A DNA stretch of 32,685 nt from Acidimicrobiaceae bacterium (lineage in GTDB: Bacteria; Actinomycetota; Acidimicrobiia; Acidimicrobiales; Poriferisodalaceae): assembly GCA_002708935.1 (NCBI GenBank), contig PAPO01000018.1, positions 99,759-132,443 on the forward strand, written 5' to 3'. The position numbers and the translations under genes were made by a program. Below, piece after piece: positions 20,860-29,236 of this stretch. The notes beneath the pieces were generated by a model. That model made no database searches. It saw only the letters and a program-made list of their open reading frames with translations, and was not told the DNA's origin. The stretch's first letter is position 1, and the number at the start of each line of letters is the position of its first letter.

Positions 20860-20926
20860 GGCCTCCAATAGGGCATGATTGAGGCCGACCTAAAGGTCGC
20901 CCTACTGTTGGAGGAAGGGAACAACT
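20860..20926 (+). promoter_or_regulatory. Structured 5' leader of coxS with SD-sequestering inverted repeat
   Basis: CCTCCAA(20862-20868) pairs TTGGAGG(20908-20914, the SD); TAGGGC(20869-20874) pairs GCCCTA(20899-20904); inner GACC-TAAA-GGTC (20887-20898). Mutually exclusive alternative GGCCTC(20860-20865)/GAGGCC(20881-20886). Confidence 0.55.
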
Positions 20927-21394
20927 GTGGAACTCAGCGTCACCGTAAATGGAACGGGTCATGTAAGTGAGGTCGAGGCCAGAACGTTGCTCGTCTACTA
21001 CCTACGCGATGAACTTGGGCTTACTGGCACAAATGTGGGCTGTGATACGTCCTCATGCGGAGCATGTACGGTCCACGTGAACGGCGAGTCAGTCAAGTCA
21101 TGCACAATGTTGGCAGTTCAAGCTGACGGCCAGGAAGTCACAACGATCGAGGGTCTTGCTCCTTCATCAGACGAACTTCATCCGATGCAGGAGAGCTTTC
21201 AAAATAACCACGGCTTGCAGTGTGGATACTGCACCCCTGGCATGGTGATGGCCGCCTGTTCGTTGCTTGATGAAAACCCTGTACCTACCGAAGATGAAGT
21301 TCGTGAAGGACTTGAAGGGAATCTTTGCAGGTGCACCGGATACCACAACATTGTCAAAGCTGTCTTGGCCTGTAGTGGCCAAGACGTAAGTTGA
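20927..21394 (+). CDS. coxS: CO dehydrogenase-like / xanthine dehydrogenase family small [2Fe-2S] subunit
   Basis: [21 protein letters not shown] and [12 protein letters not shown]...[16 protein letters not shown]. Confidence 0.92.
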   Translation: MELSVTVNGTGHVSEVEARTLLVYYLRDELGLTGTNVGCDTSSCGACTVHVNGESVKSCTMLAVQADGQEVTTIEGLAPSSDELHPMQESFQNNHGLQCGYCTPGMVMAACSLLDENPVPTEDEVREGLEGNLCRCTGYHNIVKAVLACSGQDVS

Positions 21395-21406
21395 AAGGCT
21401 AATGAA

Positions 21407-22234
21407 ATGATTCCAGCTGCCTTTGACTACAAGAAAGCCGGCTCATCGGAAGAGGCGGTTGCTCTGATCGTTGAGCATGGTGACGAAGCGAAGTTCCTTG
21501 CGGGAGGTCATTCCCTCATACCGATGATGAAGTTACGGCTAGCCGTACCTAGCGTTCTCGTCGACATTGCTGGTGTTGAAGACCTCAGCTATATAGACGA
21601 TCGCGGAGATCACATAGCGATTGGAGCGCTGACCAAGCATCGCAGCTTGGAAACCAGTGATCTTTTGATAGCGGAGTGTCCGCTTCTCGCTCATGTCGCT
21701 AGCAAGGTCGGTGATCCACAGGTCCGACATAGAGGAACCCTTGGTGGTTCACTCGCACACTCTGACCCAGCATCAGATTTGCCGGCTGCCGTTTTAGCTT
21801 TAGGGGGTTCGCTTGTAGCTGAAGGACCTAATGGTCAACGTGAGATTGGTGTGGCCGATTTCTTTACTGGTTACTTTGAGTCGGCCCTGTCTGATGACGA
21901 GATGCTTACGGAAGTGCGAGTTCCGAAAGCACCGGGAGCTTCGTGGAGCTATCAAAAGTTCAATAGGCGAGCACAGGACTGGGCAATTGTGGGAGTGGCT
22001 GCGGTAGAAGTTCAGGGCGCGGCACAAGTCGCATTGGTGAACATGGGTTCGACGCCGCTTCGGGCTGAAGCGGTTGAGGCGGCGTTAGCCGGAGGAGCCT
22101 CAGCGGAGGAAGCAGCGGAAGCAGCAGCTGATGGAACTGATGCCCCAACCGATCTCAACGCTTCGCCTGAGTACCGAGATCACTTGGCTCGTGTTCTTAC
22201 CAAGCGGGCCTTGGAAGCTAGCGGCATTTCATAA
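21407..22234 (+). CDS. coxM: CO dehydrogenase-like FAD-binding medium subunit
   Basis: FLAGGHSLIPMMKLRLA and VRHRGTLGGSLAHSDPASDLPAAVLAL FAD motifs. Confidence 0.92.
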   Translation: MIPAAFDYKKAGSSEEAVALIVEHGDEAKFLAGGHSLIPMMKLRLAVPSVLVDIAGVEDLSYIDDRGDHIAIGALTKHRSLETSDLLIAECPLLAHVASKVGDPQVRHRGTLGGSLAHSDPASDLPAAVLALGGSLVAEGPNGQREIGVADFFTGYFESALSDDEMLTEVRVPKAPGASWSYQKFNRRAQDWAIVGVAAVEVQGAAQVALVNMGSTPLRAEAVEAALAGGASAEEAAEAAADGTDAPTDLNASPEYRDHLARVLTKRALEASGIS

Positions 22235-22297
22235 GCTCTGCCGTTTGGCGGCACAACAAAGCAGACAATCAGAGCTATGACCTGTTGGCGCGCCTGA

Positions 22298-23044
22298 TCA
22301 ATCGAGAAGCCCGGATGCTTGACCTCCGTCGATCAGTAACCCGGTCCCTGTAATGAACTTTGCCTGTTCTGAACAGAGGAACGCTACCGCTGCGCCGAAA
22401 TCGTCAGCGTCGCCGGTGATCCGGGCAGGAACCGTCGATGCGGCGGTCTCTCTGTCTGGAACGATCTTTGCCACGCGATCGGTCCAGTGTGTCCCTGGTT
22501 GTGCCGAATTAATTGTTACGCCGTCAGCAGCGACCTCCCGGGCCGTGATCTTCAGGAAACTAGTGAGACCCGCCCGAGCAACCGAACTGGCCATTAGATA
22601 TTCGATTGGTTGTTTAACTCCGACGCTCGTGATTGCGCAAACTCGACCCCAGCCGCGCTCGCGCATCGCAGGAATAGCCGTCCGACACATCTCAATCATT
22701 GCTCGACAGTTCATGTCGAAGGCGGCCTGATATGAATCTAAGTCAGTATTTTCGAAAGTACCTGGAGGAGGTCCACCTGCGTTGGTGACCAGTATGTCTA
22801 AATGACCTAATTCAGCAATGGCTTGTTCGACAAAGGTCCGTCCCGAATCCGGGCTCGATAAATCTGCCTCAATGGGCACTACATCTCCGCCGATAGCACT
22901 CACAGCCTCTGCGAGCTTTGCGCCATCTCGACCGCAGATTGCGAGGCGGACTCCCTCCGCAGCAAGAGCTTTCGCCGTTCCTAATCCCAGGCCCGCCGAG
23001 CCTGCCGCTACGGCGGCCGTCCTTCCGTTAATACCTAGATCCAT
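22298..23044 (-). CDS. SDR family oxidoreductase (atypical, canonical YxxxK not in place)
   Basis: MDLGINGRTAAVAAGSAGLGLGTAKALAAEG Rossmann motif (GxxxGxG), NAGG, C-term TGTGLLIDGG; start refined to ATG 23044. Confidence 0.9.
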   Translation of the reverse strand: MDLGINGRTAAVAAGSAGLGLGTAKALAAEGVRLAICGRDGAKLAEAVSAIGGDVVPIEADLSSPDSGRTFVEQAIAELGHLDILVTNAGGPPPGTFENTDLDSYQAAFDMNCRAMIEMCRTAIPAMRERGWGRVCAITSVGVKQPIEYLMASSVARAGLTSFLKITAREVAADGVTINSAQPGTHWTDRVAKIVPDRETAASTVPARITGDADDFGAAVAFLCSEQAKFITGTGLLIDGGQASGLLD

Positions 23045-23142
23045 TTCCCAAAATCCCTTCAAATGTCTCGCGGCAACATATATGGAAAGAGGGTCACTCT
23101 GCTGAATGAAGGCCCGGTGAGGGCTAATTCCGATATAGCCCG

Positions 23143-23148
23143 TATTCT
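23143..23148 (+). promoter_or_regulatory. Candidate -10 (TATTCT) of coxD/moxR
   Basis: 9 nt upstream of ATG 23158; no SD. Confidence 0.4.
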
Positions 23149-23157
23149 GATTAGCGC

Positions 23158-24060
23158 ATGTTTAACATTCCTAACTCTCCTTCAGAAGTTTCGTCAGCCT
23201 TGAGTGACCGCAATTATTTGACCGATGAAGGTCTCGCTACAGTCGTCTACCTGGCCATAACTATGCAGCGACCTCTATTTCTCGAAGGTGATGCTGGCGT
23301 TGGCAAGACGGAACTGGCAAAGGTTCTAGCTGCATGGACAGGCGGCGATCTGATTCGACTTCAGTGCTATGAAGGTATTGATGCGTCCCAGGCGCTGTAT
23401 GAGTGGGATTACACGCGACAGTTGCTCCACCTCAGAGCAGCGGAGGCGTCAGGCAGAGCACAGAAAGACTCTCAAGCGATCGAGGACGAACTCTATTCAG
23501 AACGATTCCTTATTCGCAGACCACTGCTTCGTGCAATTGACTACACCGACCAGCGACCGGTGCTGTTGATTGACGAAGTAGACCGAGCAGATGATGAATT
23601 TGAAGCGTTTCTACTCGAAGTTCTCTCAGATCACACGGTAACGATCCCCGAGTTGGGGACCTTTGGTAGTGAAATACCTCCTTTGGTGGTTGTCACCTCG
23701 AATCGGACACGAGATGTACACGACGCTCTGAAGCGGCGCTGTCTCTATCACTGGGTTGATCACCCTGATCTTGAACGCGAAATCGAGATCATCCGACTTA
23801 AAGCTCCTGAAGTCGATAGCGAACTTGCGCGGCAGGTAGCGCTTGCAGTTAATGCAATGCGGGGCATGGGCTTGTACAAGCCACCAGGGGTCGCTGAAAC
23901 GATTGATTGGTCAACGGCGTTAGGAAAGCTTGGGGAGTCGGTCCTCGATGAACAAACGATCAAAGCGACGTTGGGTACCGTTCTAAAATATCGAGAGGAT
24001 CAGGAGCGGGTTTCGGCCCAAGGTATTGAGACGATCATGGCTGCCGCTGCATATGACTGA
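23158..24060 (+). CDS. coxD: MoxR-family AAA+ ATPase (CoxD-like)
   Basis: Walker A LFLEGDAGVGKTELAK, Walker B PVLLIDEVDRADDEFEAFLLE; followed by a VWA gene. Confidence 0.88.
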   Translation: MFNIPNSPSEVSSALSDRNYLTDEGLATVVYLAITMQRPLFLEGDAGVGKTELAKVLAAWTGGDLIRLQCYEGIDASQALYEWDYTRQLLHLRAAEASGRAQKDSQAIEDELYSERFLIRRPLLRAIDYTDQRPVLLIDEVDRADDEFEAFLLEVLSDHTVTIPELGTFGSEIPPLVVVTSNRTRDVHDALKRRCLYHWVDHPDLEREIEIIRLKAPEVDSELARQVALAVNAMRGMGLYKPPGVAETIDWSTALGKLGESVLDEQTIKATLGTVLKYREDQERVSAQGIETIMAAAAYD

Positions 24061-25189
24061 AACACTCTTGGTTAAGTCCGAAAACAGCCCTACCCGAATA
24101 GCCGTCGGATTTTGTCAAGTTCTTCGAGGCCTAGGGTTAGAAATCTCAGTGAGTCGCGTGCAGCTATTCGTCGAAGCTCTTGGGCTGGTGGGACTCGATG
24201 AGCGAGATACCGTTTATTGGGCAGGGAGATCAACCCTCGTCGCTGATCCCGAAGAAATTGAAGAATTCGACCGAGCATTCGCGGTTTTTTGGGAAAGAAA
24301 ACAATCGTCGGGCATTGAGGTCGAATTACCACCTATCTCGGTGTCAATCTCTTTAGATAGTGCCGAAGAGAATGATGACCTTTCAGAAGATGACACAACG
24401 TCTTCTGGGCCCACGCTCCAGGTTCGTTACAGCGCTCTAGAAACACTCAAGGAAAAAGATTTCGCAGAATGCAGTGACCAAGAACTGAATGAATTGAAAA
24501 GACTTATAGCAGGTCTCCGTTTCACATCGACTACCCGCCCTTCTCGAAGAAGGCTGCCATCGAAACATCAGACAAGGAATCCTGATCTACGCCGGACAGT
24601 GCGCGCTGCCTTGGCTATGGGCGGTGAACCCATACATAGAAAGTTTGTCCAAAGAGACCATCGTCCGCGTCGCCTGGTTCTTCTGCTAGACGTGTCGGGT
24701 TCGATGGAACCGTATGCTCGAGCGCTCATCAGATTCGCTCATGCAACAGTCGTGGGAAGAACACGGGTGGAAGCGTTCGCAGTAGGTACACGACTAACCC
24801 GTATCACCCGCGAGCTTTCATCTCGAGACCCAGATGCTGCTCTTCGAGCGGCTTCGCGTGCTGTAGCTGATTGGTCCGGGGGAACTCGCCTTGGAGCGAC
24901 GTTAAAAGAATTTAACGAATTATGGGGTTTGAGAGGGATGGCGCGCGGAGCCGTAGTGGTGCTCCTTTCAGATGGATGGGACCGGGGAGAGCCTGAGGTA
25001 TTGGCTGAGCAAATGGAACGACTGCACCGCGTTAGTTACCGACAGATTTGGGTGAACCCACTCAAACACACGCCGGGCTATGCACCATTAGCCCGTGGAA
25101 TGGCGGCCGCACTACCTCACACGGATGATTTCATTGAAGGACACTCTTTCGAATCACTTGAGCGACTTGCTGAGACTGTCTCGGCGTAA
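24053..25189 (+). CDS. coxE: VWA domain-containing CoxE-like protein
   Basis: MIDAS motif LVLLLDVSGSMEPYARAL, SGGTRLG, LLSDGWDRGEP; ATG at 24053 overlaps the coxD end. Confidence 0.88.
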   Translation: MTETLLVKSENSPTRIAVGFCQVLRGLGLEISVSRVQLFVEALGLVGLDERDTVYWAGRSTLVADPEEIEEFDRAFAVFWERKQSSGIEVELPPISVSISLDSAEENDDLSEDDTTSSGPTLQVRYSALETLKEKDFAECSDQELNELKRLIAGLRFTSTTRPSRRRLPSKHQTRNPDLRRTVRAALAMGGEPIHRKFVQRDHRPRRLVLLLDVSGSMEPYARALIRFAHATVVGRTRVEAFAVGTRLTRITRELSSRDPDAALRAASRAVADWSGGTRLGATLKEFNELWGLRGMARGAVVVLLSDGWDRGEPEVLAEQMERLHRVSYRQIWVNPLKHTPGYAPLARGMAAALPHTDDFIEGHSFESLERLAETVSA

Positions 25190-25207
25190 ACATGGGAGCA
25201 TTTAGGT

Positions 25208-25525
25208 ATGGATGAAATCTTCGATGACATCGAAAGATGGTTTATGTCCGGGGAAAAGGTAGCTATCGCACGAGTAGTGGATATTGAGGGTAGCGGCCCT
25301 CGCGACCCCGGTGCTGCTATGGCAGTTAATGCTCGTGGAGAGGTCGCCGGGTCAGTTTCGGGAGGTTGTGTCGAAGGCGCTGTGGTTGGAGAAGCTATTG
25401 AACTATTAGAGGGTCGAAGGCAGGCAGGCATCACTTCTTTCGGTTACAGCGACGATGAAGCATTTGCAGTGGGATTGACGTGTGGCGGGACGATCCATCT
25501 TTTTATCGAGGAGCTTGACTGGTGA
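25208..25525 (+). CDS. XdhC/CoxI family, stand-alone N-terminal (Cys-containing) domain
   Basis: VAIARVVDIEGSGPRDPGAAMAV, VSGGCVEGAVVGEAI, GLTCGGTIHLFIE. Confidence 0.88.
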   Translation: MDEIFDDIERWFMSGEKVAIARVVDIEGSGPRDPGAAMAVNARGEVAGSVSGGCVEGAVVGEAIELLEGRRQAGITSFGYSDDEAFAVGLTCGGTIHLFIEELDW

Positions 25526-26304
25526 CGTCGATATATGAGCGTTTCCGAGATTCGATCCGCTCGGAAGTACCGGTGGCGTTAGCCACGTTGATTGAGGGAC
25601 CAGAGGTTGGCGCAAAACTATTGATTGAGGAATCAGGGTTTGCTCTTGGCAGTCTCGGAGGAGAGGCACTAGATCGTGTTGTAAGTCGAGACGCTATTGC
25701 GATGCTCGAAGCCGGAACTAGCGAAGTGCGACATTACGGACCTGAAGGCGAAGCACGTCAACACGATCTCAGTGTCTTTATTGAATGTCATGCGCGGCGA
25801 CCGCATCTGGTGATATTTGGAGCGGTTGATTTCACCAGGGCTTTGGCGAGCCAAGGAAAACTTCTTGGTTTTCGAGTCACCGTCTGCGATGCCCGTGAAG
25901 TTTTCGCGACTCGTCGACGGTTCCCAATGGCCGATGAAGTAGTTGTTGACTGGCCCGACCGGTTATTAGAACGAATAGGTAGCGATCTAGGCCCGCGGGA
26001 CGCTGTGTGTGTTTTGACTCACGACGCCAAATTCGATGTTCCAGCGATTATGGGAGCCTTACCGACGAGAGTCGGCTACCTCGGAGCTATGGGTTCTCGT
26101 CAAACTCACGAAAAGAGGGTTGAGAGATTGCTTGAGGAAGGTGTCACTTCAGCTGAACTTGAGCGAGTTAGATCACCGATTGGGCTAGATATTGGAGGCA
26201 GAACACCTGAGGAAACTGCAGTCTCGATTGTCGCAGAGATCATCGCTTTGCGAACTGGACGCGAAGCCCCAAGCTTAAGTGAAGGCAAAGGGTCGATTCA
26301 CTGA
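25522..26304 (+). CDS. XdhC/CoxI family protein with C-terminal Rossmann domain
   Basis: HLVIFGAVDFTRALASQGKLLGFRVTVCDAREVFATRRRFPMADEVVV...VGYLGAMGSRQTHEKR...PIGLDIGGRTPEETAVSIVAEI; GTG start overlaps the previous stop. Confidence 0.9.
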   Translation: MTSIYERFRDSIRSEVPVALATLIEGPEVGAKLLIEESGFALGSLGGEALDRVVSRDAIAMLEAGTSEVRHYGPEGEARQHDLSVFIECHARRPHLVIFGAVDFTRALASQGKLLGFRVTVCDAREVFATRRRFPMADEVVVDWPDRLLERIGSDLGPRDAVCVLTHDAKFDVPAIMGALPTRVGYLGAMGSRQTHEKRVERLLEEGVTSAELERVRSPIGLDIGGRTPEETAVSIVAEIIALRTGREAPSLSEGKGSIH

Positions 26305-26338
26305 GCCAATTGGCTCGTTGCCCACTACCTTTCACAGT

Positions 26339-27505
26339 ATGGATTTTTCCTCATCTGAAGATCATGACGCTATTCGTGAAGGTGTCCGACGAGTTTGCGC
26401 TCAGTTTCCCGACGAATATTGGCGAGAGAAGGATGAAGAGCACGAGTTCCCGTGGGACTTTTATCAAGCGATGGCCGATGGAGGCTGGATAGGTATTGCC
26501 ATTCCCGAGGAGTTTGGCGGTGGAGGCCAAGGTATTACCGAAGCGTCGATCGTTCTTGAAGAAGTTGCTGCGAGCGGTGCAGCAATGAACGGCTGTTCAG
26601 CGATTCATTTATCGATCTTTGGTATGGAGCCGGTAAGAAAATATGGGTCACCCGAACTTGCTAACGAAATTCTCCCGAAAGTCGCTGACGGGTCACTCCA
26701 CGCTGCCTTTGGAGTTACGGAACCTGACGCGGGAACTGACACCACTTCAATTAGAACTCGAGCTGAACGAGATGGCGATGAATATGTCATTACAGGCGCG
26801 AAGGTGTGGACGACGAAGGCACCGTATTGTGACGTCTGCTTGCTGTTGGTAAGGACCACCCCGAAAGAACTGTGTGATGGACCGACTCAAGGGATGACGC
26901 TGCTCCTTGTGGACCTGAAAGACCCCGCGGTAGATATAACTCCGATCCCAAAAGTTGGACGTAACGCCGTTGTTTCCTGCGAAGTTCGCTATGACGGGTT
27001 GCGGGTGCCTTTAAGTCGTCGGGTCGGCGAAGAAGGGGAGGGCTTTCGCTACATCTTGGACGGTCTGAACCCCGAACGGATCCTTATTTCTGGAGAGGCC
27101 CTTGGTATAGGGCGTGCTGCGTTGAACAAAGCAGTCGACTACGCGAATGATCGAGTGATTTTTGGACGTCCAATAGGTCAGAACCAGGGCTTGGCCTTTC
27201 CCCTGGCCGATAGTCACGCGCGACTCCACGCAGCGGAGTTAGTTATCAGGGACGCTTCGTGGCGTTACGACAATGGACTCGACTGTGGAGCACAGGCGAA
27301 CCTTGCAAAGTATCTAGCTTCCGAAGCTGCGTTTGAATGCGCGGATAGGGCAATGCAAACTCACGGAGGCTTCGGTTACGCCAAAGAATATGACGTGGAG
27401 CGGTACTGGCGTGAAAGTCGTCTGATGAAGATTGCCCCGGTCAGCCAAGAAATGGTTCTGAACTATGTGTCTAACAAGGTTCTTGGCTTGCCCAGGTCCT
27501 ACTGA
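26339..27505 (+). CDS. Acyl-CoA dehydrogenase
   Basis: IAIPEEFGGGGQGITEASIVLEEVA, AFGVTEPDAGTDTTSIRTRAERDGDEYVITGAKVWTTKA, MQTHGGFGYAKEYDVERYWRESRLMKIAPVSQEM; start refined to ATG 26339. Confidence 0.92.
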   Translation: MDFSSSEDHDAIREGVRRVCAQFPDEYWREKDEEHEFPWDFYQAMADGGWIGIAIPEEFGGGGQGITEASIVLEEVAASGAAMNGCSAIHLSIFGMEPVRKYGSPELANEILPKVADGSLHAAFGVTEPDAGTDTTSIRTRAERDGDEYVITGAKVWTTKAPYCDVCLLLVRTTPKELCDGPTQGMTLLLVDLKDPAVDITPIPKVGRNAVVSCEVRYDGLRVPLSRRVGEEGEGFRYILDGLNPERILISGEALGIGRAALNKAVDYANDRVIFGRPIGQNQGLAFPLADSHARLHAAELVIRDASWRYDNGLDCGAQANLAKYLASEAAFECADRAMQTHGGFGYAKEYDVERYWRESRLMKIAPVSQEMVLNYVSNKVLGLPRSY

Positions 27506-27509
27506 AGTT

Positions 27510-28073
27510 GTGAAAGTAGCTGGAGTTCTGCTCGCGGCAGGAAGTGGGTCACGTTTCGCGGGTCCAACTCATAAGCTTCTTGCTGGTATAGGCGGCGAAG
27601 CCGTGGTTACTCATGCAGCGCGTTCTATGGTGAACTCAGGTTTGTCTGGCTACCTGCTAGTTGCAGGCGCTACTGAGTTGTCTCCGGCTCTCACAGAGTT
27701 TTCTGAGCTAGTAGTTGTAGAAAATCCTGAATTCGAACATGGAATAGCTACATCGCTCAGTGTTGCAGTGGACTGGGGTGAAGCAGCGGGTTTTGATGCT
27801 CTTATCGTCGGATTGGCTGATCAACCCGGAGTTCTTAGCTCGAGCTGGAGGCGGTTGGGTAACAGCAACGCACCCATAGCGGTCGCTAACTACGATGGTC
27901 TTGCTGGAAATCCGGTTCGTCTCGAAAAATCAGTGTGGCCGCTACTTCCGCGATCAGGAGACGAAGGAGCCCGAGTTTTGCTACGTACGAGGCCAGAACT
28001 GGTTGAGCAGGTAGCCTGCGAAGGCTCTCCCGACGACATAGATACTGTGGAGGATCTCGGACAATGGAGTTGA
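27510..28073 (+). CDS. MobA/MocA-like nucleotidyltransferase (molybdenum cofactor cytidylyltransferase candidate)
   Basis: VAGVLLAAGSGSRFAGPTHKLLA, VENPEFEHGIATSLSVAV, ADQPGV, YDGLAGNPVRLEKSVWPLL, GDEGARVLL; in the cox cluster. GTG start at 27510. Confidence 0.85.
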   Translation: MKVAGVLLAAGSGSRFAGPTHKLLAGIGGEAVVTHAARSMVNSGLSGYLLVAGATELSPALTEFSELVVVENPEFEHGIATSLSVAVDWGEAAGFDALIVGLADQPGVLSSSWRRLGNSNAPIAVANYDGLAGNPVRLEKSVWPLLPRSGDEGARVLLRTRPELVEQVACEGSPDDIDTVEDLGQWS

Positions 28074-28726
28074 AAAATGAATTCCGAGTTGGTGTTCCGA
28101 TTGAACAGGCGTGGGGCACTTTGACAGATGTTGAGTACATCGCGCCCTGCATGCCTGGTGCACAACTAACGGAAATTGACGGCGAAGAATTCAAGGGACA
28201 AGTCAAGGTCAAGGTCGGGCCCATCACGGCTCAATACAAAGGCGTCGCCAAATTCAAAGAAAAGGACGACAGTCAATATCGACTAGTCCTAGACGCAAGT
28301 GGGCGTGATACGCGCGGGGCTGGAAATGCTGCGGCAGAAGTGACGGCTGAGATGACTGCCGATGGTGATGGAACCATTATCGTCATCACTACCGATCTAA
28401 AAGTCACTGGCAAAGTTGCTCAGTTCGGCCGGGGGGTGATGGCCGACGTATCAGAAAAGCTGATTGGGCAGTTTGTTGAAAGTCTCGAACAAAAACTTCT
28501 CGAATCAAGTGAGCGTGAACAAGGGTCAGAAAGTACGTCTGAAGACGACGACTCTGAAACCCCTGACGAGGCCGTCGGGGATGACTCCGGGCCACGAAAA
28601 ATTGATATGCCGGAACCAGAACCTGTTGATCTGCTTGATACAGCCGGCGCGCCGCTCTTTAAACGATTTGGCCCATTCGCTCTAATCGCTCTCGTGTTAG
28701 TTCTTTTACGTCGCCGCAAGCGGTAA
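28064..28726 (+). CDS. coxG: SRPBCC / CoxG-like protein with C-terminal membrane anchor
   Basis: MELKNEFRVGVPIEQAWGTLTDVEYIAPCMPGAQL...VKVKVGPITAQYKGVAKF...GRGVMADVSEKLIGQFVESLEQKL; C-terminal FGPFALIALVLVLLRRRKR. Confidence 0.88.
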   Translation: MELKNEFRVGVPIEQAWGTLTDVEYIAPCMPGAQLTEIDGEEFKGQVKVKVGPITAQYKGVAKFKEKDDSQYRLVLDASGRDTRGAGNAAAEVTAEMTADGDGTIIVITTDLKVTGKVAQFGRGVMADVSEKLIGQFVESLEQKLLESSEREQGSESTSEDDDSETPDEAVGDDSGPRKIDMPEPEPVDLLDTAGAPLFKRFGPFALIALVLVLLRRRKR

Positions 28727-28744
28727 CAGCAAAGTCACTGGATC

Positions 28745-29236
28745 ATGGTTATCGATGCCGCGAAAGTGTCTTCGGTCGCTCGCCCGTCGCCAGTTGAGAT
28801 CGCAAAAGTAGCTGAGCTATTGGGTCGACGACCCGAGGTCAATTTTGAAGTGGTTGTGGTTGATAGCAAAGGGGAGCCAGTTGTAATTCGCAACGGACCC
28901 ATAATGGAAAATGGCCGGCCGATGCCGACCCGCTATTGGCTTGTGGGTCGCGAACTATCTCGGCTTGTAGCGCGACTTGAAGGAGACGGAGGAGTTCAAG
29001 CAGCGGAACGAGCGGTGGATGCTGATGATTTGGCGATAGCCCATAAGCGTTACGCGGCGGAACGGGACTCTCAGATTCCAGCAGGGCATGTAGGTCCACG
29101 ACCGGCAGGTGGAGTTGGCGGCACGCGTCAGGGTGTCAAATGCCTACACACTCACTTGGCCCATTATCTGGCGGTCGGTGGTGACCCGGTCGGCGAATGG
29201 GTTGTTCAGCAGTTAGAGGCAACAGACCTTGGCTGA
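28745..29236 (+). CDS. DUF501 domain-containing protein
   Basis: VAELLGRRPEVNFEVVVVDSKGEPVVIRNGPIMENGRPMPTRYWLVG and RPAGGVGGTRQGVKCLHTHLAHYLAVGGDPVGEWV; expected neighbour of ppx/gppA. Confidence 0.9.
   Translation: MVIDAAKVSSVARPSPVEIAKVAELLGRRPEVNFEVVVVDSKGEPVVIRNGPIMENGRPMPTRYWLVGRELSRLVARLEGDGGVQAAERAVDADDLAIAHKRYAAERDSQIPAGHVGPRPAGGVGGTRQGVKCLHTHLAHYLAVGGDPVGEWVVQQLEATDLG

Noticed and set aside
22237-22256. TGCCG-TTTGG-CGGCA hairpin between coxM and the SDR
   Set aside because: Five-bp stem without a U-tract; too weak to call as a terminator.
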